From: Lachnospiraceae bacterium
Lineage (GTDB): Bacteria > Bacillota > Clostridia > Lachnospirales > Lachnospiraceae
DNA length: 64,000 nucleotides
Reading direction: 5' to 3'
Assembly: GCA_017540605.1 (NCBI GenBank)
Contig: JAFYAS010000060.1
Coordinates: forward strand, 78,761-142,760
Within the stretch, counting starts at the first letter, position 1, and each line of letters starts with the position of its first letter. The notes under the pieces were generated by a model. That model saw only the letters and a list, made by a program, of their open reading frames with translations, had not been told where the DNA came from and made no database searches. Below, piece by piece: positions 27,701 to 36,400 of the stretch. A program made the translations under genes and the position numbers.

Positions 27701-28272
27701 ATGTATCCGAAAGATACGAATTCTTAAAGACTCAGCATGATGATATAGTTACTGCAGAGAACAATCTTAAGGGAATCATAGATCAGCTTGATGCTGAGAT
27801 GAAGGAACAGTTCACTGAGAAGTTTAAAGAGATTCAGGTGATGTTTGATAAGGTATTCAAGGATCTCTTTGGTGGTGGTAAATCGGCTCTTGAATTGGTT
27901 GACGAGGACGATATCCTTGAGACAGGTATCAGGATCATCGCTCAGCCACCCGGAAAAAAGCTTCAAAATATGATGCAGCTTTCCGGTGGAGAGAAGTCAC
28001 TGACTGCTATTGCCTTGCTTTTTGCCATCCAAAGCTTAAAGCCTTCACCCTTCTGTTTGCTTGATGAGATCGAGGCTGCTCTTGATGATTCCAATGTTAA
28101 GCGTTTTGCGAATTATCTGGATAAGCTTACATCGGATACGCAGTTTATTGTGATCACTCACAGAAAGGGTACTATGGAGGCTGCGGATGTGCTTTATGGT
28201 ATTACTATGCAGGAAAAGGGTGTGTCGACACTTGTGTCGGTGAATCTGGTGGAAAATGAGTTGGATGATTAA
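24712..28272 (+). CDS. smc: Chromosome segregation protein SMC
   Basis: SMC is the core of the bacterial condensin that organises and segregates the chromosome. The 1186-residue protein begins MYLKSIEVNGFKSFA with the P-loop GPNGSGKSN (about 33). Two long coiled coils (about 165-505 and 680-1010) flank a hinge (about 515-670, GIIGVVADIIEVDKKYE). The C-terminal ATPase half carries LSGGEKSLTAIALLFA and Walker B FCLLDEIEAALDD. All expected parts are present. Start ATG 24712 follows GTAGGATG. Confidence 0.98.
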   Translation: MYLKSIEVNGFKSFANRILFQFNNGITGIVGPNGSGKSNVGDAVRWVLGEQSAKQLRGAKMEDVIFAGTELRKPQGSAYVAITLDNSDHSLPLDYEEVTVARRVYRSGESEYLLNGTTCRLKDVQNLFFDTGIGKEGYSIIGQGQVEKILNGKPDEKRELFDEAAGIVKYKKNKIATERELENERQNLERVNDILSELEKQVGPLKHQSEVAKKYLTLKENLKKLDINVFLLENEKTAAALKELTDKLEIVTAELSEKRAAFDETKSEYDRLDEELSECNRIIDETRIKVQDIKLTNQRTEGEINVLKQRIEGVKQSDMHLNAQIERINKELELQKKDRDDFDKKQGGVGDKLAESEKALEEAKKVCEEKNEIIEKLEAEIQKTNDDIKKYMSEGATIKEKTGRYDTMLENINFRKTQLKQRYLEYKSDEQADKEQYEDFNSKLSEIEKKATELLSKLDLCEDKLSHNQEASHANREEISRINRELSAAQSKHEALRNITERYDGYGNSIRKVMDKKADTPGIIGVVADIIEVDKKYEIAVETALGGSIQNIVTDNENTAKKMINYLKENRFGRATFLPLTNLSDRGGFVKPEALKEKGAIGLASTLVKVDSKYKAVAETLLGRILVADHIDNAIAIAKKYKHSIRIVTVEGELLNPGGSMTGGAYKNTSNLLGRKRELDELKDIINKLKREDADSQQKDMDYRNIREELKAERDKLNSELQELYLEKNTITVNIEQVSKRLSDAAASFASVKKEDKELDAQIEELNRSKNELSDSGDRQNQAIDACNEQIESYEKRLAEEKDALIRANETVSECMLNFNSMKQQEEFIAENLTRIVAEEEKLREELKGYTESVAEYKNTINELNTEIDELSKSLIKNKEIILKDEELLSKENKRKNEITTSHKDFFKKREALSEELSGLERSEYSLNSQSEKISEKLETLGEYMWEEYELTLQGVKQFRDESLTDLPGLKKEASSVKSQIKALGDVNVNAIEDYKNVSERYEFLKTQHDDIVTAENNLKGIIDQLDAEMKEQFTEKFKEIQVMFDKVFKDLFGGGKSALELVDEDDILETGIRIIAQPPGKKLQNMMQLSGGEKSLTAIALLFAIQSLKPSPFCLLDEIEAALDDSNVKRFANYLDKLTSDTQFIVITHRKGTMEAADVLYGITMQEKGVSTLVSVNLVENELDD

Positions 28273-28316
28273 GGCTTTTAAATATAGGCTGTGAACACGA
28301 TGAAAGCAACATTAGG

Positions 28317-28407
28317 ATCTCGGACATCGTTGTCTTCGTTTCACTACGGTCCGCGCTAAACGGATGTCCACCGGACATCCAGCGCCACTTAGCATTTTAC
28401 GCAGCGG
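28317..28407. repeat. Palindromic intergenic element (smc-ftsY gap), shares pieces with elements at 46.1 and 55.3 kb
   Basis: Three parts are visible. First, 28317-28329 (ATCTCGGACATCG) is identical to the reverse complement of 46250-46262. Second, 28330-28387 is a module with an inner 8-bp palindrome (28362-28369 with 28373-28380, loop ACC). It is nested in an outer GCGCT/AGCGC stem with the linker AAAC. Third, 28388-28407 matches the reverse complement of 46224-46243 at 19 of 20 bases. The middle module has the same design as the unit at 55370-55402 (outer stem, AAAC, inner stem, ACC loop). It is absent from the 46-kb copy, which has six bases in its place. No coding potential is apparent. 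Confidence 0.7.
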
Positions 28408-28470
28408 ACACATTAGTGCAGATCATCCGTCGCGGAAGTTAGGTTATGGATTAAAAGGAGATTGTTTGAC

Positions 28471-29712
28471 ATGGGATTTTTTGATTTTATGAAGAAAAAG
28501 GATAAAGAAGAGGTTACATCTGAGGAAGTTTCCACAAAGGAAAAAGCGACACAAGAGGGTGTCGACTTAGAAGGAGAGAAAGAAGAGGCTTCTGTGACCT
28601 TTGAGGAGATTTCTCCTGAGGAAGTTACTAAGGAAGATGTTTCTGAGGATGTGAAAGAGGCTTCTGACAAAGATAATGCTTCTGATTCAGAGGATACATC
28701 TGCTGCAAAAGAATCTGCTGCCACTGAGGAAACTCTCTCCGCAGAGACCCCGAAAAAGAAGGGCTTTTTCGGAAGACTTATGGAAGGGCTTGCTAAGACC
28801 AGAAATTCTATGAATGAGTCCTTTAGCAGGTTGTTTTCCCTTTCTCAGATTGATGATGATTTTTATGATGAGCTTGAGGAAACTCTTATTATGGCTGATT
28901 TAGGCCTCGATACCACTGAAACTATTCTTGAGGATCTTAAGAAAAAGGTTAAGGAGAATCATTTGAAGACTCCTGCTGAGAGCAAGGAGCTCATTATGAA
29001 TATTATCCGCAGTCAGATGGATGTGGATGATACGGCTTATGATTTTGAGGAACAGAAGACTGTGCTTCTTATCATCGGTGTCAATGGTGTGGGTAAGACT
29101 ACATCTATCGGAAAGCTGGCTCATCAGTATAAGGCGAGAGGTAAGAAGGTTCTTCTTGCTGCTGCCGATACCTTTAGAGCTGCTGCCATTGATCAGCTAA
29201 AGACCTGGGCAAACAGGGCTGAGGTAGATATCATTGCACAGGCAGAGGGGGGTGATCCTTCAGCTGTTGTCTATGATGCCGTAAGTGCTGCTAAGGCAAG
29301 AAACGTTGATATTCTTATCTGCGATACTGCAGGAAGACTTCACAATAAAAAGAATCTTATGGACGAGCTTGCCAAGATGAAGAGAATCATCGAGAAGGAG
29401 TATCCTGATGCTCATCTTGAGACCTTGATCGTGCTTGATGGTTCTACCGGTCAGAATGCTCTTGAGCAGGCTAAGCAGTTCTCTACCGTTACAAAGATTG
29501 ATGGTATCATCTTAACTAAGCTTGATGGTACTGCAAAGGGCGGTATTGCCATCGCTATCCAGTCTGAGCTGGATGTTCCTGTAAAGTTTATCGGTGTGGG
29601 TGAGAAGATCGATGATCTTCAGAGATTTGATCCCAAGACCTATGTGGATGCTCTTTTTGCCGATATGGATATCAGAAGTGATATTGAAATGCTTATTGAG
29701 GATGAAGAATAA
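28471..29712 (+). CDS. ftsY: Signal recognition particle receptor FtsY
   Basis: FtsY is the membrane-associated GTPase receptor for SRP-ribosome complexes. The 413-residue protein has an acidic N-terminal region (about 10-95) and an N domain (about 100-190). The G domain has GVNGVGKTTSIGKLAH, DTAGRLHNKKNLM and TKLDGTAKGGIA. The ATG at 28471 follows AAAAGGAG (28453-28460); a TTG at 28462 would sit too near that site. The ftsY stop and the next start share one base. Confidence 0.97.
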   Translation: MGFFDFMKKKDKEEVTSEEVSTKEKATQEGVDLEGEKEEASVTFEEISPEEVTKEDVSEDVKEASDKDNASDSEDTSAAKESAATEETLSAETPKKKGFFGRLMEGLAKTRNSMNESFSRLFSLSQIDDDFYDELEETLIMADLGLDTTETILEDLKKKVKENHLKTPAESKELIMNIIRSQMDVDDTAYDFEEQKTVLLIIGVNGVGKTTSIGKLAHQYKARGKKVLLAAADTFRAAAIDQLKTWANRAEVDIIAQAEGGDPSAVVYDAVSAAKARNVDILICDTAGRLHNKKNLMDELAKMKRIIEKEYPDAHLETLIVLDGSTGQNALEQAKQFSTVTKIDGIILTKLDGTAKGGIAIAIQSELDVPVKFIGVGEKIDDLQRFDPKTYVDALFADMDIRSDIEMLIEDEE

Positions 29713-30125
29713 TGCTATCTAAGAAGGAATATATGACAAAGGCATTTGCAACTATGCAGCTTGTGGATGGAGTTATCATGTTTTTGATCGCTATACTATA
29801 TGGAGCAGCATATTTCCTAAATGTCGCAAATAATACCAATAACAATTTAAGTACAGCTGACAAGCTGCTTATTATGCTTTTCATTCTCATTTTCTTTACT
29901 GCTTCGGTCCTTACATTTATGAGTGGAAGGCTTGCAAGAGCAGAGATCTCAAAAAAAGAGATATCAAAGGGAACTAAGGTGATGATAGTTGTTTCAGGTA
30001 TCATTTCCGCCATAGCCCTTGTTATATTCTTTCTTATGGGATTTTTAAGTACAGCACTTGTTTATATCTTTTTTGCAGCCAACAGCTTTATTCTTTTTTC
30101 AAGGCTCAAAAATAAATCGGAATAA
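29712..30125 (+). CDS. Small four-helix membrane protein of unknown function
   Basis: A 137-residue protein with four hydrophobic segments (about 13-33, 48-66, 86-105 and 108-128) and short polar loops; the N-terminus is MLSKKEYMTKAF. I do not recognise a family. It overlaps the ftsY stop by one base (TAATG), so its translation is coupled to ftsY. An accessory to membrane protein targeting is conceivable but is only inferred from this position. Confidence 0.65.
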   Translation: MLSKKEYMTKAFATMQLVDGVIMFLIAILYGAAYFLNVANNTNNNLSTADKLLIMLFILIFFTASVLTFMSGRLARAEISKKEISKGTKVMIVVSGIISAIALVIFFLMGFLSTALVYIFFAANSFILFSRLKNKSE

Positions 30126-30140
30126 AGGGAGGTCATGAGT

Positions 30141-30344
30141 ATGAATGATAATATAGATCCCAATGATATAAATAACATCATTTCTCTTTTGGACGGCGAG
30201 ATCGAGAAGGGCGTAGGACGCTTTAAGGTGACTATGGATGAATCAGTTAATGCCGGTGAGACAAAAGAGAATTATCATCACGGAAGGTGTGATGTGGGAA
30301 GTCCTTTTTCTAAAGGGGATTTCAAAAATCTTTGTGATATTTAA
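30141..30344 (+). CDS. Small conserved-looking protein with a YHHGRCDVGSPF motif
   Basis: A 67-residue acidic protein. The N-terminal half is likely helical (DPNDINNIISLLDGEIEKG). The C-terminal half has a dense motif YHHGRCDVGSPFSKG, with paired histidines and a cysteine, which looks like a binding or structural site. ATG 30141 has an alternative at 30135; GGGAGGT at 30127-30133 fits the later one better. It lies 15 bases downstream of the membrane protein gene and 13 bases ahead of ilvA. I do not know its function. Confidence 0.55.
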   Translation: MNDNIDPNDINNIISLLDGEIEKGVGRFKVTMDESVNAGETKENYHHGRCDVGSPFSKGDFKNLCDI

Positions 30345-30357
30345 GAAGGAGTAAGAC

Positions 30358-31575
30358 ATGCTTACAATAGAGAAATTTGAGGAAGCCTACAATACAGTTC
30401 AAAAGGTTGTTCTTCCTACCAATCTTGTAAAAAGTGAATTTTTTAGTAATCAATGTGGGAACACTGTTTATTTAAAGCCTGAGAATATGCAGCTTACAGG
30501 CGCATATAAGATCAGAGGTGCTTATTATAAGATCAGTACCCTAAGCGATGAGGAAAGAGCAAAGGGGCTTATCACAGCTTCAGCAGGAAATCATGCTCAG
30601 GGTGTGGCTTATGCTGCAAAGGCATATGGTGTAAAGGCTACTATCGTTATGCCTACCACAACGCCTCTTATTAAGGTCAATCGTACCAAGGGCTACGGTG
30701 CTGAAGTTATACTTTACGGAGATGTGTATGATGAATCATGTCAGTATGCTTTAGAGCTTGCTGAGGACAAGGGCTATACCTTTATCCATCCCTTTGATGA
30801 TGAGGATGTTGCCTGTGGTCAGGGCTCTATTGCTATGGAGATAGTTAAGGAGCTTCCCACAGTTGACTACATATTGGTTCCTATCGGTGGAGGCGGACTT
30901 GCAACAGGAGTTTCTACCTTTGCAAAGCTTCTTAACCCTCATATCAAGGTAATAGGTGTTGAGCCGAGTGGCGCTGCCTGTATGAAGGAATCACTAAAGA
31001 ACGGCAAGGTTACAACTCTTCCTATTGTCGATACTATAGCTGACGGTACTGCCGTAAAGACTCCGGGAGAGAAGATATTCCCTTATATCAAGGAGAATAT
31101 TGATGAGATCATTACAGTAGATGATAATGAGCTGATCCTTTCCTTTCTTGATATGCTTGAGAATCACAAGATGCTGGTTGAAAACTCAGGTCTTCTTACA
31201 GTCGCAGCCTTAAAGCAGCTTGATTTTAAGGATAAAAAGGTAGTTGCCATCCTTTCGGGTGGAAATATGGATGTTATCACATTTTCATCTGTTGTACAGC
31301 ATGGACTTATTGCGAGAAGCAGGATATTTACTGTATCAACCCTTCTTCCTGACAAGCCAGGTGAGCTTATGAATGTTTCAAAGCTTATTGCTGAATTACA
31401 GGGCAATATCATAAAGCTTGAGCATAACCAGTTTGTTTCAATCAACAGGAATTCGGCAGTGGAGCTTGTGATAACTATGGAGGCCTTCGGTCCTGAGCAC
31501 AAGCAGAGGATCATAGCAGCTTTAGCTGAGCATGGCTACACACCGGTTGAGAAAAATCCGAAGAGTATATATTAA
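30358..31575 (+). CDS. ilvA: Threonine ammonia-lyase with C-terminal ACT domain
   Basis: The PLP enzyme deaminates threonine to 2-oxobutyrate and ammonia. The 405-residue protein has the lysine motif GAYKIRGAYYKI, the serine motif SAGNHAQGVAYAA and the glycine loop PIGGGGLATG. A single short ACT domain (about 325-400, beginning SRIFTVSTLLPDKPG) lies at the end. This is the ~400-residue form (TIGR01127 type), shorter than the E. coli IlvA with two ACT domains. It may therefore serve catabolism as well as isoleucine synthesis. No isoleucine genes are nearby. Confidence 0.92.
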   Translation: MLTIEKFEEAYNTVQKVVLPTNLVKSEFFSNQCGNTVYLKPENMQLTGAYKIRGAYYKISTLSDEERAKGLITASAGNHAQGVAYAAKAYGVKATIVMPTTTPLIKVNRTKGYGAEVILYGDVYDESCQYALELAEDKGYTFIHPFDDEDVACGQGSIAMEIVKELPTVDYILVPIGGGGLATGVSTFAKLLNPHIKVIGVEPSGAACMKESLKNGKVTTLPIVDTIADGTAVKTPGEKIFPYIKENIDEIITVDDNELILSFLDMLENHKMLVENSGLLTVAALKQLDFKDKKVVAILSGGNMDVITFSSVVQHGLIARSRIFTVSTLLPDKPGELMNVSKLIAELQGNIIKLEHNQFVSINRNSAVELVITMEAFGPEHKQRIIAALAEHGYTPVEKNPKSIY

Positions 31576-31584
31576 GAGGTTTTT

Positions 31585-32382
31585 ATGGAATTATTCAGTA
31601 TTGCCAGCGGAAGCAGCGGAAACTGTATCATGGTCGGTAGTGACAATACCAAGGTTTTGGTGGATGTGGGCATCAGCATGAAGAGGATAAAGGAAGGTCT
31701 TTTAAGTGTTGATCTAAGCTTTGATGATATAAATGGAATTGTCATCACTCATGAACATGCGGATCATATAAAGGGACTTGGAGTTATAGCAAGAAAGCAT
31801 GGACTTCCCATGTATGCCACAAGAAAAACCATCGAAGCTATCAGAAGAGACAGGACCTTGGGAGATTATGATGACAGCCTTTTTTACTCAATCAGACCTG
31901 ATGAACCTTTTGATATAGGGGATATTGAGGTGGAAGCGAATCGTATCTGGCATGATGCCGCTGATCCGGTTTGCTATACCTTTAAATGCCAGGGTAAGAA
32001 AGCATCAGTAGCTACCGATATGGGAGATTATGATGATTATATAGTTGAAAAGCTTTCTGATTCAGATATTATGCTCATCGAATCCAATCATGACATAAGG
32101 ATGCTTGAGGCGGGACCCTATCCCTATTATCTTAAGCGAAGAATATTGAGTGATCATGGACATCTGTCAAATGAGCGTTCGGGAAGTCTTATTTTAAGGC
32201 TATTAAACTCACATATTAAAGGGATAGCATTAGGACATCTAAGTCATGAGAACAATTATCCCGACCTTGCTTTTGAGACAGTTAAGAATATTCTTTTAGA
32301 TAATGAATTTACAAATGATATAAGAGATTTTAATCTTCAGGTTGCAAGAAGGGATTGTCCTTCAGTTCATTTTGTGGCTTGA
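31585..32382 (+). CDS. YycJ/WalJ-type metallo-beta-lactamase-fold hydrolase
   Basis: A 265-residue MBL-fold protein: SIASGSSGNCIMVGS near the N-terminus, the metal motif THEHADHIKG (about 55), later RIWHDAADPVCYTF and a final GHLSHENN. These match the YycJ/WalJ family, proposed to be a nuclease-like enzyme affecting cell division and mutation avoidance in Bacillus. There it follows the walRK two-component genes. Here it stands just ahead of the HD-GYP/kinase cluster, with no WalRK pair. Confidence 0.85.
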   Translation: MELFSIASGSSGNCIMVGSDNTKVLVDVGISMKRIKEGLLSVDLSFDDINGIVITHEHADHIKGLGVIARKHGLPMYATRKTIEAIRRDRTLGDYDDSLFYSIRPDEPFDIGDIEVEANRIWHDAADPVCYTFKCQGKKASVATDMGDYDDYIVEKLSDSDIMLIESNHDIRMLEAGPYPYYLKRRILSDHGHLSNERSGSLILRLLNSHIKGIALGHLSHENNYPDLAFETVKNILLDNEFTNDIRDFNLQVARRDCPSVHFVA

Positions 32383-32396
32383 TTGGAGGTTTTTAT

Positions 32397-33407
32397 ATGG
32401 AAGATTGGATCATAGTTGTTGATGACGATCCTATGAATTTGAGACTTGCAAGTAAAATATTCGGAGAAGCGAAGATGAGAGCCAGCTATTTTAGATCGGG
32501 GAAGGAAATGCTTGACTTCCTTGATGGTGAGAAGTTACCGGATCTCATTCTTCTTGATGTTCATATGCCTGATATGGATGGCTTTGAGGTGCTTTCATCC
32601 CTTCGCGCCAATTCAAGCTATGAGAAGGTGCCGGTGATCTTTTTAACTGCCGATGATGATATAGATACCGAAACAAGAGGCTTGAATGCCGGAGCATCTG
32701 ATTTTATTAAAAAGCCCTTTGCCGCAAAGATACTTCTTACAAGAGTAAGAAATACCATTGCCTTAAGTCGTGTTCAGCTTGATATGGAAAGAGCTCTTGC
32801 TGAACAGGCGGACAGACTTTATAGGGTTTATATTCAGGTGGTTATGTCTATGTCTATGGCGATAGATGCAAAGGATACCTATACCAACGGTCATTCCTCA
32901 AGAGTTGCCATGTATTCAAAGATGATAGCTTCAAGAGCAGGCTATTCGGCAGAGGCTCTGAATGATATTTATATGATGGGACTATTACATGATGTAGGTA
33001 AGATCGGAGTTCCTGATGAGATCATAAATAAGCCGGGCAAGCTCACTGATGATGAGTTTGATATCATAAAGAAGCATCCGGTGATCGGTGGCGATATACT
33101 TAAGAATATTTCAGAATTTCCAGAGCTTTATAAAGGTGCGAGATGGCATCATGAGAGATATGATGGAAAGGGTTATCCTGATGGTCTTATGGGAGATGAG
33201 ATACCGGAGGTAGCAAGGATCATAGCTGTTGCCGATACCTATGATGCCATGACGAGTAAGCGTAGCTACAGAGATCCTCTTCCACAGGATTATGTAAGGT
33301 CGGAATTTATAAAATGTAAGGGAACCCAGTTTGATCCAAGATTTGCTGATATCATGATCGAGCTGATTGACGAGGATACCGATTATCACATGAAGGAAGA
33401 AAAATAA
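32397..33407 (+). CDS. Response regulator with HD-GYP output domain
   Basis: A 336-residue protein. The receiver (1-125) is intact: VVDDDPMNL acidic pair, phosphorylation site LILLDVHMPDMDG (about 52) and the lysine motif KKPFA. The HD-GYP domain (about 150-320) has LLHDVGKIGVPDE, KHPVIGGDIL, WHHERYDGKGYPDGL and GDEIP, consistent with c-di-GMP hydrolysis to pGpG or GMP. ATG 32397 follows GGAGG at 32385-32389. The hybrid kinase gene starts 10 bases after its stop, so the kinase is its likely partner. Confidence 0.93.
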   Translation: MEDWIIVVDDDPMNLRLASKIFGEAKMRASYFRSGKEMLDFLDGEKLPDLILLDVHMPDMDGFEVLSSLRANSSYEKVPVIFLTADDDIDTETRGLNAGASDFIKKPFAAKILLTRVRNTIALSRVQLDMERALAEQADRLYRVYIQVVMSMSMAIDAKDTYTNGHSSRVAMYSKMIASRAGYSAEALNDIYMMGLLHDVGKIGVPDEIINKPGKLTDDEFDIIKKHPVIGGDILKNISEFPELYKGARWHHERYDGKGYPDGLMGDEIPEVARIIAVADTYDAMTSKRSYRDPLPQDYVRSEFIKCKGTQFDPRFADIMIELIDEDTDYHMKEEK

Positions 33408-33417
33408 GGTTGTTTTT

Positions 33418-36400
33418 ATGAAGAAGAAAAGGTTCAAGCTTAACAAGATAATAATAGCAGTTATGATCATAGCTTTATTTGCTGTTATTATCACCAATTT
33501 GATATTCGTAAGCAATGTCACCAACAGACAGGCGGATGAGGTTGGTCGTGTTCAGCTTGATGCCATAAGAAGTGAGCTTTCAAGCTCTCTGCAGGAATCG
33601 GAAACCTCTCTTCAGGGCGTGGCAGCTGATGTAGAAAGAATCATAGAATCTGATGGAGTGGGTGATGTTCTTTCTGAATATGTTGCCAAGAGAAAAAATG
33701 AATTTTATGACGCCACTGCCGGCAATACCTTCAATGTGTATGCTGCGGGAACAGATTGGGATATCATTCCTGATTTTGATAAGCCTGACAATTACAGAAG
33801 TATAGACAGACCCTGGTATATTGGAGCACAAAAGACTCCGGGTATACCTTTTGTGACTGATCCTTATATCGACAGCATGACAGGTGATACCTGTTATACA
33901 ATGGCTATTATGCTTGATGATAAGGATACGGTTGTCGCTATGGATTTTACACTTACCAAATTAAACGAATCCATCAAGCGTATGACAGATAATACTACAA
34001 ACAAGGCACTTATTGTTACCAAGAACGGTGTAGTTCTCGGCTTTAATGATATGAGCTATACCGGAAAAAAACTGACGGAGGCTGTGCCTGAATATTCAGA
34101 GAGCTACCAAAACCTAAAGGTATCAGGTAACAAGAAATTTGAAACAACCATAAACGGTATTACTTATATGACATTTGGCAGTGTTGCCTCTGACAGATGG
34201 TATATGCTTCTTTTTATTGAGGAAAAGACTCTTTATGGCAACGGCTACAAGCAGATGGGCACAAATATTGCACTTATACTTATTCTTTCAGCTATATCTA
34301 TCATTCTTTATTCCAGATTAAGAAAACAAAGTAAGGCTCAGTCTGAAGTGCTTGAAAAGCAGAATGAATTCTTTAAGAGCCTTCATGATGATCTCAACAA
34401 TCCTGTAAAGAGTATATTAAGTCTCACATCATATGATGAAAGTGATGAGGGTTATTTAGACTCTCAGGAAAAGCTTGCGAGAATTAAGGAAGCCGGACTT
34501 AGGCTTCAGACAACAGTGAAGGATATGAATGTCTATTCTTCAATGGCGGGAGAGAAATCTGCCAAGGGATCTACTAATGATGTTCTTGATTCAGGTAAGA
34601 AAATATCCAGATCAATTAAAAAATCCAGAAATCTTATGGCTGTGATGCTTTTTACGATCAGTATTATTGTAGCTGTTTTTGGATCATTTTTGTCATTCCT
34701 TTTGATATACCTTCTCACCTTAGGAGAGTCAGTTTCACAATCGAGCTATTTGGATATTTGGTTTGTCAACCAGAGGGCAATTATCAATACTGTAGGTAAG
34801 GAGCTGGAGGTTGAATCCGATGTACTGAAGGACCATGATCGTACGGTAAAGTGGCTTGATGACATGGTTAGAGGTAATACAACCATTTCTGCTATATATG
34901 TAGGTAATACAGAATGGGATAAGCCTGTAAAGATGAATAACGGATGGGAGCCTGATGCTGACTTTAGGCTTGATTCACGTGATTGGTATAAGGAGACCAT
35001 GAAGCTTGAGGGGGATCTGAATATATCAGCTCCTTATTATGATGCTCAAACAGGGCAGTGCTGTATTACAATGTCCAAAATGCTCTTTGACAAAAATGGT
35101 CAATTTTTATGTGTCATAGGTGCGGATTATTATATGGACTCCATTTTCAATGCCAGCAGTGGTGGATTTACTTCGTACGAGTATTCTTTTATGGTGGATC
35201 AACAGGGAAATATCATAAATCATCCTAACAAGGAATATAGGATGAGCGAGAACAATATGGTTAGCCTTAGCGATACTTGTTATAATAAAATATATGAAAG
35301 ATTAAACGAGGATCATGAGATCGGTATCATTTCAAAGGATTACACAGGACATTTAGCGTATATAACAAATATGAAGATGAAAACCAGTCCGTTTTATCTT
35401 GTTTCTGTCACGGATCTTCAGGATAACGCGTACTTTATGATATTCTTTATCACTGCTTTTTTGGTTATTGCTCTTATAGCCACTGCTATTTTTTCACTTG
35501 TCTTAACCAATAGGATCATCAAGTGGCAGAATCAGTCCAATGAAGAGCTTTCAGAGGCGGTAGAGGATGCAAGAGCAGCAGGAAAAGCTAAGTCTGACTT
35601 CCTGGCAAGAATGAGTCACGAGATCAGAACACCTATCAATGCAGTTATCGGTATGGATGAGATGATACTTCGAGAGACGGATGATCCGGATATCAGAGAG
35701 TATGCTGCAAATATCGACAGTGCAGGAAAGACATTGCTCAACCTGATAAATGGAATCCTTGATTTTTCAAAGATCGAGGATGGAAAGATGGAGATCATCC
35801 CTGTAAAGTATGAGATACTTGATGTGATCGATGATCTTGTGAATATGATATCAGAGAAGGCGACAGAGAAGGGACTTGATTTAAGTCTTGAGATCGATCC
35901 CAAGCTTCCGAAGAGTCTTTTTGGTGATGATATCAGGATAAAGCAGATAGTTACAAATCTTTTGACCAATGCGGTAAAGTATACCGAGGAGGGTACCGTT
36001 GTCCTAAAGTGTACGGGATATTATGCGGATGAAGAGAATTATATGCTCTACTTTGGTGTATATGATACCGGTATCGGTATCAAGGAGGAGGATACTAAGA
36101 GACTTTTCGAGTCCTTTAGGCGTATTGATGAGACTAGAAACAGGAACATAGAGGGAACCGGTCTTGGTATATCCATTGTTCAGGCTCTTCTTGATATGAT
36201 GGGTAGCGAGTTGAAGGTAGAAAGTGTCTATGGTGAAGGCTCACAGTTCTCGTTCAGATTGAAACAGCAGGTGATAGAAAAGGCTGAGATAGGCAATTAT
36301 AACAGACACAGAGAAGCATCCCTGATAAAGGAAGGACACAGAAAGGTAATTCAGTCTAAGAATGCAGATATACTTGTAGTTGATGACAACGAAATGAACC

